The position numbers and the translations under genes are program-made. The notes under the pieces are model-generated. The model had not been told where the DNA came from. It saw only the letters and a program-made list of their open reading frames with translations, and did no database searches. This document shows positions 33,766 through 46,717 of a stretch of DNA of 64,000 bases, piece after piece. Each line of letters opens with the position of its first letter. Positions within the stretch are counted from its first letter, which is position 1. Source of the DNA: Nautilus pompilius (taxonomy: Eukaryota; Mollusca; Cephalopoda; Nautilida; Nautilidae); contig JACATO010000989.1 in the NCBI GenBank assembly GCA_018389105.1, forward strand, positions 558,001 through 622,000, read 5' to 3'.

Positions 33766-35932
33766 AATATCCAAATAGTAAATTTAATTTTACTTGTTTT
33801 GTTTTCTTTTAAACTTGGCTTATGCTACACATTAGGGTTACATAATAGAAAACAACAATTTGAGCAGGATGTGAATAACTTAGTCTTCATGAAAGTATTG
33901 CACTAAACCTTTATAAACATCCCAGCATGCTGGATACCCATAAGTACTGTTTAAGTAATGGAATAGTGAATGCGTAGAACATGGTCTGTCAAGTAAAACT
34001 GTTAAAATTAGCACCACTGAAAAAATGCTTTGATAGTTGGTTTGAAAGACCAGGGTCTTTATATAAGGAGGAGGATTACCTGCTAAATAATGATGCATGA
34101 GGTTTATTTTTCTTTAATGTAGAACATTGAAGCTATAAGATAATTGCTCTTAGATTTTAGAAAAGAAACAGCTTAGTGATTGTAAAAAAATGTATAGAAA
34201 AAAATCATATGGTGTTTATTCCTTGTTCAAATATCTTTTTTTAAATTCATAGTCCAGGTAATTTCAATATTATATAATGGGTTTAAAAAATGTCTTTGTA
34301 GAATTATAGGAAAGCAATGTAGCTCTGTTTGGCACAAATAAGAGAGCTTCTCAGGGTTGTGAGGGTTAATGTCCATTGTAATAGAACGCACAGAAATAAT
34401 AGTAATTATCAGAATGTCTAAAGGCAGGTTATATAAAATTTAAAAATTAAGTAAATTAGTAAAATCTTGTAATTGTTTGATATGATGAAATAAAAGTGCG
34501 AATTTTTTTAAATAGAAAAGTGAAATATCCCTAAAGTACCAGGATGTACACTTTTGTTATTGCTTTGACAAAGCTAGTACATACATACATAGAAGCAGAT
34601 CTCGGGATTTTAGACCCCCTTTTTTGTGTATGGATATCTTATTGTTAATCAACATACACAAAAAAGAGTTTGTTTTTCATTATTTATTGTTTATATTCTT
34701 TACTTTCATCAAGTTTAGTATGAGAAAGTTAAAGAATTTAACCAGAAAATAAACATAGGAGTGGTGGCAACAAAGTACGTACCTAAACGAAGTTCCTTGC
34801 ATGCCACTATTTCCAACCAAAAATAACTGAACTAAATACCACACCACCCCACTTCTCTTGTCCCCTGACCCACAGGCTGCCCCTCGATAGATGTGTCTAG
34901 GGTGTTTTTACAACCTCTCCAGGTCACACGACTAAATATACAAAAAGAAAAACGAAAGAAATTTTAAAAATGCACTAATGATTTCAGAGCACTAAATGGT
35001 CGTAGTGCAAAATCTGTGGTGGAGGAAAGAAAGAAAAGAAAAATTATTTAATAAGTAAAGGAACAGATCATTCAACGGCAGTTTCGGGTGCCTAATAAAC
35101 AACAATTCCATTATTTTATGATTTTTTTCTCTTTTCAAAAAAATCATCGCAGGACTTTTGGCCAAAATCCTGATGTTGTTAACCTTTAAATCCCTGGCTC
35201 ATTTCTAAACTGCAATTTTTAATATTCCATACAGCCAACATTTTCCTGGCTTTAAATAATACAGTGGAATTGAGAACATTGACCAATAATGAAAATCTTT
35301 ATTCTATGCATAGAAAATATTGTAATGATGATCTAAAAAAGTAAATATAAACTAATAGAACACTCACTTTACCATGGGATCTAGTGGGAAAATTTATGAT
35401 GCCATGAAAGCCCTAGAATGACCAATAGGCAGAAATTTGCTTTTCAATTTCCTCTCCTCTGTCCCCATTGGCAAAATTTTGTAACAACCTCCTCTGCTCA
35501 TTCTTTTTTTTTTTTTAACAGTTGTCAGTATTTGTTTTGGATTTCTATACTTATTGCATCTCCCAGGGCAAGTTCTCACTTTGACAGAAATTGGTAACTT
35601 TTTCTTTTGAATCATCCATATTTTCTCTAGGTAAAAAAAAAAGAATAGAAGCATGTGAGAGGGAGCAGGTGGGACATTAGGTTTTACACTGGCATCTTTG
35701 TTCTTGGTCCCTTTTCATGTCAAGTAGGTATTTTGAATTACTAGTTTCTCCTCTAGGGTCACTCATTTGCTAATAATAGCATTCATTACATTTATCATTT
35801 ATTTCCTGAGAAATAAACAAAGAATCTCCAGGATGGGTGTATGCAAATTCAATCGACAAAGCAACAGTAATACGAACTTTGTACGTAAATCAGTGAGCCC
35901 TAAATATCTGCAGGAAGGCCACTGTTTTGGAT
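33766..35932. other. Unassigned AT-rich sequence
   Basis: No gene recognised. Contains the perfect inverted repeat at 34619-34666 and a C-rich patch at 34840-34925. Open frames at 33880-34098 and 35394-35654 (minus) show no domain. Confidence 0.5.
34619..34666. repeat. Perfect 14-bp inverted repeat, 20-base loop
   Basis: cttttttgtgtatg at 34619-34632 is exactly complementary to catacacaaaaaag at 34653-34666. It can form a hairpin. It is not next to a recognised element. Confidence 0.85.
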
Positions 35933-37615
35933 CAGGGGTAGGTATTTATTTGGCTGAGGGGGCACTTAACAAGTTTTGGTTAGGGGGTTATATGTATAAG
36001 ATGAACGGTGTTGACTATCATCAAATTTGTCGTGGCATCTATTGTGTAAAAATTCCTTTGTGCCATTTCCAGACCTATTGGGCAGCAGCACTTTTTAAAA
36101 CATGCCACTGATGGGAAACAGGTTTCCTCAACATCAGTGGCTGAGGTGAGGTTTATCAACACCGGTTACTCAACTACTGCCTTAAAATTTTGTAAAACCT
36201 TTCTGTATATACTCTCAAAAGATATCACTTTAACAGTGGCAGATAAGAAACAAATCACACACTAATAACCAAACATCTGATACTCACTGTTTCAGTATCA
36301 CTGTGGAAATTAATTTTCGTTTTTATTCTTTTTTCAGCATTGTGTATAGGAGAGATCGCGTAGTATTTAAAATTAGTTGTACATTTGTATAATGAAAATT
36401 GGGTTGAAGAAAAACAGAAAATCGACTAAATAAGAAGGATGAAGCCTCTGATGTGCACGAATCAGGGAATTGGACTAGGGCTTTGTTTCTGTTGTTGCAA
36501 TGTAGAGCACTGATGCAAGGTGATCATTACTCATAGAATATCTATGACTGACTTTATTGAATTTCATCACTGAAAATATCTGCTTGCATATGCATTTTGA
36601 TCCAAATAGCGCAAGCATCTTCCGGGAGTGAACCTTGATCTTTAGAAAGTTCCATTCATGGAGAGGCACATAAAATTCAGGAAAGGCACAGATTTGAATT
36701 GCTGCTCCATCAATGCGTCATCTTGCAGGTCGATAAGCTTAAGTTGGAGGCCACATGGAAGAGCAGTAACAACAACAACAAATGTGAACTGTAAGGATGC
36801 CGACGACAGGTGATTTTTCTTATTCTATAATCCTTCATTTGGTGGAAAATTTCTACATGCAAATTGAATAGTGACCACTTTATTGTTTTTTTTTATCAAA
36901 GGCCGAAAATTGGAAAATGGGTGAACTTTTTTTTTTTCTATTTGATGGACAAAAAATAGTACCTTTGTTATAACTGACCTGATATTGAAATGCAAATCAT
37001 GAACAAAATAGCTCCTTGCCTCACAGTATTCAATTCATTTTCTTTAGCTGGTCCATGATATCAACAACAAATTCCTAAAATAGGAGCTAATCTGCTTTGT
37101 TCAACTGTGGAAAATATGAAATTTAGCTTTCATTTCAAAAACAAAGAATTCTGCTCTCACTTCCCATGCTCTTTCAAAAGTCCACCCAAACTTAGCCAGC
37201 CATCTTATTTCGGTTTGATACATAACAACCATATGCTCAGATTCAGATTTTGCAAGCAAAATTACATATTGCGTGTGGTTTGATCCTTTTAATTGAATAA
37301 AGTTGACCAACTTCATAATGGTGTCCATGACATTGCTTAGTTTTAGAAAACTTTTACAGAGGACCTTGAAGAATAATTTTCTGTTATGGGTTTGTTTCTC
37401 TGAGTTGGTCTTGAATTGTTTTCAGTAATCCAACATGTTTGGTTTGTCAGATTTTGGCTTCCATCAGTGGTCTTACTCTAATTTCAATTTTGACATGCAC
37501 TGATTTATAGCCTCCATTAAATCTTTTCTAGTGGTCATATCTTTCTTTTATTGCATTCATGCCAATTCTTCCATGAGCTGTAAATCGCCATCTTGGCTGT
37601 GTCCTTGACATTGTT
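35933..37615 (-). mobile_element. hAT element, GTF2IRD2-like group, 5' truncated
   Basis: The plus strand at 35933 begins caggggtaggtatttatttg followed by ggctgaggggg, the form of a hAT end (CAGGGGT-GG) that in this orientation is the 3' end of a minus-strand element. The transposase relic lies at 36475-37610. No matching opposite end was found. A loosely similar stretch at 38300-38340 (ggagggccagatgg and ggcaggccatg) may be a remnant of the other end. Confidence 0.7.
36475..37610 (-). pseudogene. hAT transposase relic (GTF2IRD2-like)
   Basis: In order on the minus strand: RKDLMEAINQCMSKLKLE near 37540, TDGSQNLTNQTCWITE near 37480 (shifted), MDTIMKLVNFIQLKG from 37328, then ESEHMVVMYQTEIRWLAKF with the conserved Arg-Trp near 37220, LDLQDDALMEQQFK near 36730-36690, and the C-terminal dimerisation block MLALFGSKCICKQIFSVMKF near 36610, ending at a TAA at 36475. 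The last part is open for 64 codons. The style is that of the hAT group from which vertebrate GTF2IRD2 took its C-terminal domain. The N-terminal zinc finger and first catalytic part are missing. It is dead. Confidence 0.85.
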
Positions 37616-38349
37616 TCAGAATTTAATATAAACTCCTGTAGGAATTAGATTAAATATTATCTTTTCACATTTATTTGAAATAAAATTTAACAAATTATAA
37701 ATTTGTATTTGGTCCTGCTTTACTCTAAGATACTGGGAATAACTAGTCACAACATTTGATTTATGTTGCTCACACCCTCACTACTACTTGCATTCTCAGC
37801 CTTAGTTTAAACACTGTGCCAATATATTTTGTGGTTATTAACGTACAATATAAAATGTCAGGGATTCACAAGCAAAACTATTTTAGCTTCTAACACACAT
37901 CCAAAAAAATATTGGCTAAATATGGAAAAAAAGAATTGTGAAGAGTGGGAATATGAGAAAAAAGAATGTTTTATAGAAGACAAATTGCTTATTGATGGTG
38001 CTTAGTTAAAACTTTTATAAAGCTGACAAGTACTGACCTGTTTAGTTTCAATATTTTGTTGATAGGCTTACAATACAATCCCCTCGCTGCTGCTGAAGTG
38101 GGTTGGGCTCATTTGAAACCCAGCAACACTGTAATGTATTCAAATCAAAATGAGTGAACACCAGTGAGGTCTGTTGCACACACATTCTACACCAGAGAGA
38201 TGGGTACTTTATTAACATGCAGTAATGATATTAAAAATATATTATATATGGTGGTTGTTTTTTTTTTGACATTTTTTTTTTTTTTTTTTACTTGTCCTTG
38301 ACATGGTGGAGGGCCAGATGGAATAAATTGGCAGGCCATGTTTTTCCCC

Positions 38350-40440
38350 CCCTCCAACTCCTATTTGGATAAACCTGTGGTTTTATTCATGCAAAATATA
38401 ACATTTCGTGTTAATACCAAAACGCTCATCTGGCTATCAGGTGTCACAACGCCTGGTGGCCAGTTTTAAACATCACTGTTTTTACTTTTAAAATGTAACA
38501 GAAACTAATTTACAACTGTATAACTGATATTAGGCTTCTCATTCACATTCTGTAGCCACACACACATGTTTTTAGTGCTTGTTCCCACTCTTGTAAAGAA
38601 CTCTGTGTTTTAACGCTATTTACAGCAGACTTCATTTGCTACTTTGCTGCCACTTGTGGACTAACCCTGACACTACTAATGCTAATGAATAGAGATGGCA
38701 TATTTTGTGTGAATCAAAGTACAGGTTTGTCTGAATAGTGGTTTTTCCTGTAATTAATAGGGCTCGTTTACTTTCACCTTCTGTAGTCCCAATAGTTTGT
38801 GAAGGCACTACTGTCTGTAATAAAAAGTCTGGTTGTGCAAAGAATAATTTCTTTTAAATATTATTAATCACGATGGCAGAACATTTAAAATAGTGAAATG
38901 CTACTTGTGGGATGTCACAGCCTTCATTGCTTCTTGTCATAAGTAACAAAGCTCTTGAAATTTTGAAGTCATCCATTGCTTTAAAAAAAGGAGCTAGGAA
39001 TGAAAACCAAGTAGGTAATCATATTCAAGTACCATGCAATGAAAACTTATCATTAATAGTCCATTCATTTTGGCTGATAGTGTAAGGATGAAGTTTTCTG
39101 ATTGATAGTAGCAAACTTTTCTCCATGATATCACCCATTTATTAAATACAAACACTAAAGAAGCAGCAGCTTTAAATTCTCTCTCTCTCTCATTTTGTTT
39201 GCATTCTTTGTACCACCAGGATGGCATTTGCATAGTTTCTTATTGCAAATGGGAAAAAAAAGGGGGGGTTCTCTAAAAGTTCTGTATGAAGTAAACTACA
39301 TTAGGTAATAATTGTTTAAAATGTTCAAAATCCTGAAGATGGGTTTTCTTGAATAATTCCAGAACTCAGTCTACCTACTGTATGAACGTAAACACACCTA
39401 AATCATAGACCTTACTTAAAACAACTCAAAATCAGCTTATTGTTATCTCATCTGCTAACTGTATTTTTTTGTTTAATATTATGACAACCATTGAAATAGT
39501 TAGTAATTATATTAGGGCATGCTTCATTTGAAGTCCTTGACACATTAAAATGGCGCCATTTGTGGAGTGCTGGTTCAGTTTACTAGCTACAAGGGGACAT
39601 AAATCTATCATGGCTTATTCAAGACCCCCAGCAAAGAGATTTTTAAAAATGATTTAAAATACATTTTCTAGTAGTGCATTCAATTAATTAATTAATTCTA
39701 TTTAAAAAAAAAAAAAATGCTTCCTAGTGTCAAGTCTGTTAAAATTTTAGCTGACTTGGTTATGACTTCTGGTGATGGTAACTTTAGATGTCAAGCAAAT
39801 TTTTTTCTTTTCTGTTCATGTACTCAAGACCTAATTTCTTTTGAAAAGCCCTATGATGTCTCTTAAGTGTCTAAACTAAGTAAATCAGATATTTCTGTTC
39901 ATTCAGCTATTCTTTTTGAAACATGGAAACATTCCAGGGAATCCTTGCTAAAGTTTTCCTCATAATTCAGTATTTACCCTTAATTAAGGTCTCCTCACCT
40001 GTACAGCATATTCAAGGTCTGGCCCAGCTAAAAATTTGTTTTTATGATTGACATCATAGTTAACTGTCGTTAAAATTTTATTAGTTTTTTTTAAAAAAAA
40101 AAGACAGCCAAAATGCTATCACTGATTTGCCATAGTAAATAAAATTATGGCTGATTTTGTGCTACAGTTTATTTTAATTTTTTTAAAAAATGGACATGAG
40201 CTCTCTGGAGGAGATATAATATATTATTAATGTTTAAGAAATTAATTTATTTTCACAAATAAATTTTATAGAACTCTCTTGATCATGGACCTTTTGTGCT
40301 TTGGGTTCTTGACTTTTGCTCCTAGCTGCTAACAACCAAAGCACCAACTAGCATCTTTCTGTCACTGAAAACTTCATTTTAAAGGCAGAGTTATGGAATC
40401 TTTTTTTTTTTATGACATCCCTAACTTTAAACATAAACTG
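38350..40440. other. Unassigned AT-rich sequence
   Basis: No element was recognised. Contains a TC run at 39179-39191, the palindrome at 39548-39561 and scattered A/T runs. A non-repetitive piece at 38560-38720 might be conserved non-coding DNA; this cannot be judged here. Confidence 0.45.
39548..39561. promoter_or_regulatory. Perfect 14-bp palindrome with paired ATGGCG cores
   Basis: aaatggcgccattt is its own reverse complement. It holds two facing YY1-like ATGGCG cores and an E2F-like ggcgcc centre. It is unusual for a window with so few CpG sites. There is no gene nearby to attach it to. Confidence 0.35.
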
Positions 40441-40444
40441 GACA

Positions 40445-40745
40445 TCACGTTGATCCAGTAGTAGATACTGGACTGCTAGAGTTGGGGGCCTTGAGTTCAA
40501 ATCTCATTTGGAACCAACATAGTTTGGCATATCTCCAAAGTATTCTTTCTTTTTACTCTTCTTTTCCAGCTGGCTGTAGAGGTTGGGCTTGAGCATCCTT
40601 CAGGTGGTTTTATTTTCTGTGACATTTGGAAAATGAAGAATTCTTGTAGGGATTTTCTGAGTACTTGAGGGTGAAGGTTCCTTGAGTGAATCTCGATTGG
40701 TTTGTACCTTGACCACCGCTCACCGAGGCTAATACCTAACACTTT
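40445..40745 (+). mobile_element. tRNA-derived SINE, plus orientation, best tail
   Basis: tgatccagtagtagatactgg is a worn A box region, and gagttcaaatctca at 40493-40506 a good B box. The body contains tctttttactcttcttttcc and agctggctgtagaggttggg. The tail reads aaaatgaagaattcttgtag, then gaatctcgattggtttgtac and cttgaccaccgctca. The minus-strand copies at 4395, 32215, 46530 and 58790 and the plus copy at 7830 match in order. The right end is near 40745. Confidence 0.72.
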
Positions 40746-43582
40746 CCCCCTTTGACTCCCTACTGTGGGAGATCTTCAGATCTCAGGTATCTGGATGGAT
40801 AGGTATCCACAAAACAAGCAAGCAAACTTTAACTAAAGCTATTTTTCAGACATTTGGGATTGGCTGGCAGGTTATGTTTACTGGGTGCTCGGAATGGTAG
40901 TCTTGAATATAAACCACTATAGAAGATTATATAAGTTTTCAGATGAAAATTTAAGTTACATCAAGAAGAGTCATAAGATACTGTACAGTTTTTTGTTGTT
41001 GTATTTCAAAGAAAAAAAAAGCAACTAGAAGATATGTTTGGTAAAATATCTGCAAGGCTTGATATGAAAATGTTTTCTTAGCAGCATTTATGTAGTTATG
41101 GGGATAAATTAAGATCACTGGCATTTAATAGTGTCAGAGTGGCCAATTTAAATATCAACATCAGTAAATATCATTTAATTTTGTCTATAAGTCATGGTGG
41201 GTTTCCACATTCTTAAATTAACTAAATGAAGCCACTAGTAGGCTGAATTAGCTTTCACGGATTGCTTGGAGTCTCCTTGGAGATTCAAGAGTGTGAACTC
41301 TGAAAGCTTTATTATCTTGGGGGGTAGGAACCACTGTGTGTGTGTGTTTTTGGGGGGAGATACTGGAGGTAAACTCATTTCAGGGTTTGACAAAAGTAAA
41401 TCAATTATACTGGGTTTTCTCAGGCCTCTTTGGTGCTTCCTGCCTTGGAAGGTGTCAAGAGCATTGGGTTTGCTTTGATGAAGTGGTTATAGGAGGTATG
41501 GTCAATATTTCTCTTCCTGCCTCTGCTCTCCACAGCTGTTTAGTAGCCCCACTAGTATCAACTAAGACTAGCATCTGATTGCCTGTCGATGGCCTGTTAT
41601 CATCCTCAGACACTCACTCTCTTATATTTTAATGCTTTAAATGACTGGCAGCAACTGTTTTAAACTCTAAAATACCATATCGGCTAGTGGTTTAGGTAAG
41701 AAAAATAAACATGTGAGCATTCAGGTCTGGAGTGAATGGGGCTGGGGTCATTTGGTTACAAATTAATCTTTTTTGTTGTTTTTTCATGAATTAGGTATTT
41801 GGCCAAAAGTCTAGCTTGCTAGCTGGTCACAACAATTTCCTGTAGGCAAAACAAACCAACAAGCCATGAGAAATCGATATTTGTTACTTCAACCTTTGAG
41901 ATTTTCATCAAGGTGTGTGTAACAGATTCTGAAACAAGCTTTGTTCTAGTGACAATTGAAAACAACAAAAACAACATTTCAATGTCTTTAGCTGATTTTT
42001 ATTATTATTCTCTCTCTCTCCGGGGCCTTTTCACTTTTTCACTATCAAGTATTATTATCAGTGTAGTAACTGGGATGATTTGCTCTGATGTGGGTTTTTT
42101 TCCTTGGAACATCTTTTGCATGAGTTCTGTTAATTCTGTGCAGTCTGTTGGCTTTCATAGCAGCAAAGCTTTTTTCTTAATTATTGGCAAATGGAGACTT
42201 TTAATTTCTTGCTTTAAAGTTAATACTATCCTCGTATTCTCCAAGAGTGCTTTGGTAAAGACCCTCTTGATTGCTGGTAAACTGGGCCTACTGATTGCAA
42301 ATATTACTGATTATTTCCTGATGTTTATTTTACAGGTATCCCATAAATATTCAATTGAATCTTTAAAACCAAATTTCATAAATAGTTCACAATAACTTCT
42401 GAAGTATTGTGATATTTCATCAATTAATAAACATGGTTTAACATGTAACCAAGACAAAATGGATGCACTATGTACTGTATACAATTAAGAAATAAAATGT
42501 TTACGAAGATACATGAGAAAATTGCTAAAATATGTTTTTTCACATATGACACTGGCATTTAGTTGTGTTATGCTACATGATGCTTGTTGATGTCTTTTAG
42601 TTATGCATAGTGTTGGGTGACACTCATTTGTGCATCGTATTTGTGCAGAATGGTGTACTATATGGCTCTCATTTCAAAAGAGCTAAAAATAAATAAAATG
42701 ATGGTTTCATAAGTATTATTCTTACCTTTATTTAATAATTTAGCATTGAAACCAAAGCATAAAAGTATTGATATATTTTTGAGATGTGTGGAATTTGGTT
42801 TCTTTACATCAATGGTTCATTCCCTCTCACATAATTAGTTTTAAAAAATTTTCTAAACCATTTGATGCCAGCAGCTTTATAAAAGAATGTTTTTTTTAAA
42901 TAGTATATGCAGTATCAGTTAAGTAATTTGACTCTGATGGCAGTTTTACTTAGAATCTCACCATTCTTTTGTATTCACAAACTTTAAAAAAAAAAAAAAA
43001 AAAGATTTTTATCAGCTACTTGTGGCCAGGCAATTTTTTCCACATCTTCCACTACCTTAAAATAAATATTTCTATTGGAACATTATAAAGGTCCTTCCTA
43101 TTTTGATGAGATATCTTGAAAAAACTGCATGAATTTTAACATCCATATATGCAAAAAAATTTGTGATAATTTTGCAGGAGAGTTATAGTGTGATATCATG
43201 CATATAAATATTCTATCATTTTCATATCCAAAAAGTGTTAGATTTTTGCTACTTGTGAAGAGTGATACTTTTTCAGACTGCTACTCATAAAAGTTGTACA
43301 TGTTATTGCTCTTCCACTCCAGCTATCTCCAATTCAGAGGTTGACAACCACAGTTTTTTTTATCCTTTCTTCTCACAGGCCTTTTTTTGAAGATACTATC
43401 CAAATTTCCTGTCCATCGTTTGTTTTGTATTTGGCACCATGGTTTGTTTCGGAAAAGGTATGTGGTAGGTTTCCAGAAATTTCTATGATGGCTATTTGCA
43501 AGCAACCTTTGTATCTAATGCTGCACCCTAATTGTGCCATACCCCTTGCTGAAAATAACTCCACCTATTGGTTATATAAATA
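40746..43582. other. Unassigned sequence with a 160-codon open frame of unknown meaning
   Basis: The open frame at 41913-42395 (plus, starting ATG, ending TAA) is the longest in the window. Its predicted product is hydrophobic and Ser/Phe/Ile-rich, with no motif I recognise, and its codon content looks like AT-rich chance. Reading the other strand gave no recognised family either. Frames at 41266-41578 and 43341-43802 are equally unrecognised. A poly-A run occurs at 42986-43002. At 43335, cagaggttgacaaccacag resembles a hAT end but has no partner. Confidence 0.4.
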
Positions 43583-45842
43583 CAGTATAGTATCAAAATT
43601 CTGGCAACCCAGAAACTGGAATATACAAAATTCAAGGACCCAGCAAATTCAAGATTTCTGCCACAAGTTTCCAAAGGTGGCTGTTGCATTTACAGTATAC
43701 TGCTATGTCCCACAGATACATGCCACCATGCTTAGTCACTATCCTCGTTGTTGTTTGAATGGGTGGTGGTCTGTGTGCTTCATCAGTTTTGTGATTTTTT
43801 AAAATAAATTCTACCTCTTTAATGTCATCGGAAAAAAAAACACCATTGAGTTATAGTGCTATGTCTAATGTAACAAAGAGGAAGCATGTTACAGTTCACT
43901 ATAATTGAGTAAGTGGAAATATTACAAAAAACCTGATATGGAGCATCTGTGCATCGCCTGAATGAGTCATTCAGTGTTGGTATCTCAAATACATATATGA
44001 TATAAAGAAATAGTATGAAAAAATGAAAATAATCAGAGCATTGCAAAGAGAAAATCAGCACATAAACTAAGATCATTTGAGCATGATAAACTTGTGTACA
44101 ACTGGTTTAAGCAATGGCACAGGAAAGTTGTACTTATCTCTGGACCACTTTTGTGTCAAAGGTCCAAACAATTTCATGATGAATTACAAATTTATGAACC
44201 TTGAGAGTTTATAAGTGGATGGTTGGGTGAATTTAAGAAGCATCATGGTGTTTGATAGCTTAAAGTGCCAGATGAAAAACCTCTAACAGACAGAAGCAGC
44301 AGAAAAGTATCTTCATGAGTTTTCTCAGTTTGTAAAAGATGAAAACCCTACTCTTGCATGAGGTTACAATATGGATAAGACTGGACTTTTCTGGCATTGT
44401 TTTCCATGCTTGCTACATCTGACGATCAGTCACAGTCTGGCATTAAGAAAAGTTAGGAGTGAGTAACTGTGCTATTTGTTTGTTGCAAGCAAGAGTGCTC
44501 ATCCTTATGCCCTGAAAGATGTTGAGTTGTCTTTCATTTACAGAAGTAATAAACAAGCTTGGATCACAAAGCAACTGATCAACTGAATGGTTTGAAATCA
44601 TCTTTTGGTAAAGGCTTGGCAACACTGTCATAAGGTTGTTTTCCTCATGGATAACAGTTCAGGACATCTTGAGGCTCATGTGTTGGTGTCTAATAATATT
44701 TTTACAACATTTCTTCCCTTCAATTGCACTTCACTTATCCAGTCCATAGATCAAAGAGTAATTCACAGCATGAAATGCGACTACAGAAGTGAGTTCCTAC
44801 AATGTGTGATGAACCCAAACTCGTCTGGTGATACACTCAGCACATACAGAAAATTGTTCAATATTAAGAATTGCATTTATTTACTTGCATGAGCATGAGA
44901 GTCAGTGACACAGTCAACAGTGAAATACTTGGGGCTTAAGTCATGGCCATGTTCAAGCTTCAGTGACCATGAGAATGCTGGAGATTTTAGAATATCAAAT
45001 GAGAAGAATAAAGCAGCAGAACTGTTATGGTATGCAATGGGTGTGAACTGAGAGGTTACCAAAAACTTAACTGAAAATGATGTCATGGAATGAATGAATT
45101 ATGACAATGATGCACCTGTAACTGCCCAGGTGATGAATAATGAGATTGTTATGAGAAAAATGATGACTGAGAGCGAAAAATCAGAGGTGATTAACTTTTA
45201 TTGTGTGATAGCAACATTAGAAGTGGCTATAAGGTTCATAGAGCAGAGAAGCTTTATCAACCTACAAGAAATAGTGTCTGTACTGTATTCAGGAGAAAAT
45301 TATCAAAGACCAAACTTTTTGAAGCAAGTGACTCTTCAAGAAATTTTTAACATGGTTTCAAAGCATTTTAAAGATCCACGGAGTGCAAATCCAAAGCTTG
45401 AACCCAATCCAATACCACAACAATACACTGTTGAGCCATAGCTTATCTTTGATGACTTTCCATGCACACTGACTTTTTCTGTGGATGAAATGAAAGATAT
45501 GCATTCTGCATATCCTGTTGCCCTAGCCTCATTTGTACCTGACACAACCCCAGCACTTCATCTTTTATGTAACTTGCATTCTCTACTCTATGCATACTGT
45601 ACTTTTGGAGCAGAAACAGGAAGGATTTGGTGTAAGTACTAGACAAAATATTCAGTAAATGTTTATTATGTCTGATACATAGGATTTTCACATATCACAA
45701 AAAAATATAACATTTAAAACTTGCATTGGGCATACCTAAAAACTGTTTAGGTTAAGATAGCATTTAATAATAGTCTGTGGCCCCAAATCAAAATCTAGCA
45801 TTTGCTTTGCCCAAAGGATGCTGGATTTTTGATATTATACTG
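43583..45842 (+). mobile_element. pogo-type (Jerky/Tigger) DNA transposon, full span
   Basis: Left end cagtatagtatcaaaattct after TA (43581-43582). Right end, read on the other strand, cagtataatatcaaaaatcc, with TA at 45843-45844. The inverted repeats are about 25 bp with few mismatches. At 2260 bp it has the size of an intact pogo/Tigger element. Between the ends lies one transposase frame on the plus strand with many stops. Confidence 0.9.
43861..45640 (+). pseudogene. Jerky-like pogo transposase, broken
   Basis: Starts at ATG 43861 (MSNVTKRKHVTV, the usual Jerky start). In order: a CENP-B-type helix-turn-helix relic to about 44060, then HDKLVYNWFKQWHRK near 44080, ISGPLLCQRSKQFHDEL near 44140, the first catalytic block NMDKTGLFW near 44370, the second FLMDNSSGHLEA near 44645, the third SLIQSIDQRVI near 44735, and a C-terminal acidic and helical tail with QEIFNMVSKHFKD near 45335. 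All three catalytic Asp codons remain. The longest open parts are 44605-44892 and 45094-45441. Many stops elsewhere mean it is dead. Confidence 0.88.
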
Positions 45843-45844
45843 TA

Positions 45845-46529
45845 CTAATCATCAGTGTGCCACACACCTAACTGAACATTAGCCTGTCTACTGATTATTT
45901 AAGTACTAATATTCATAATTTTCAAGATCAGTGATTGAAAAGCAAGTACAATATTATTCAGTGGCATTTCTCACAAGTTTGTTGGATGAAAATATGACAA
46001 CCACTTACTCTACATTCTAATTAGTGGAACATTAAAAATCCCTAAGAAAGAGGGTTATCATTTTCCATTAACTTATTAGTAGTGGATGAATAAATTTTGT
46101 AATTTCTTTACTTAAAAACTAACTTTTCAGAGTAATTCTTGATGCCAAAGGAAAGATATCTGAAATGTAGATTTGTTGGTCAGTTCAATTTCTACTAATA
46201 AGGTGATCGGGGAAAAATTCCTGACTAACTCTGACAAGTTCTCAGGCCACTTACTAATTGCGCACAAAATAACGATCAACAAATCTGTCACTAGTTAAAT
46301 AATGGTGGTTGACATAAAGCAAGTTCTATTGAAAAATGTACACAGCGGATGCAGATAATTAAATAAATTTCTTGTTGTTGTTACATATAGTCCGTTACGC
46401 TTGACTGTTAATGTAAGTCAGGACTTGGACCACTAGGTGGGCCAAGGGAAAGCAGGTGCAAGACACTGAAGACTAAGGTCAGAATGAGACTGTTCAATGT
46501 GCTTCATCTCTGACCAACTGATTTAAGCC
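45845..46529. other. Unassigned AT-rich sequence
   Basis: No gene or element is recognised. The part from 46390 on, with ggaccactaggtgggccaag, may belong to the tail of the SINE that follows, but the match is weak. Confidence 0.45.
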
Positions 46530-46717
46530 TATAGAAAGTCTTTAGCAGAGCTCTTAATTGTTCAGATATGGAAGGAAACCCATGCAAGACAGCTGGTAAA
46601 ATCCAAAGAAACAATATCTTGAAGTTCACCAAACCAAGCCAGTTCCCTGCAGGAATTGAACTTGTCTCCTCAACTCTAGCAGTCCATTAGTCTACTGCTA
46701 GATGATTGCACCACCAA
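46530..46717 (-). mobile_element. tRNA-derived SINE
   Basis: On the minus strand from 46717, ggtggtgcaatcatctagca and then ctaatggactgctagagttg correspond to the head, with B box aagttcaattcc at about 46655. The strings ggactgctagagttg and ccaatggactgctaaggttg also occur in the copies at 40445 and 3325, so these three form a close subgroup. The tail is short and worn. Confidence 0.65.

Noticed and set aside
41913-42395. Longest open frame in the window (160 codons)
   Set aside because: No recognisable domain, hydrophobic low-GC composition expected by chance, no splice or promoter context, and no family recognised on the opposite strand.
43335-43353. hAT-like end cagaggttgacaaccacag
   Set aside because: No partner end, no target duplication and no hAT protein remnant beside it.
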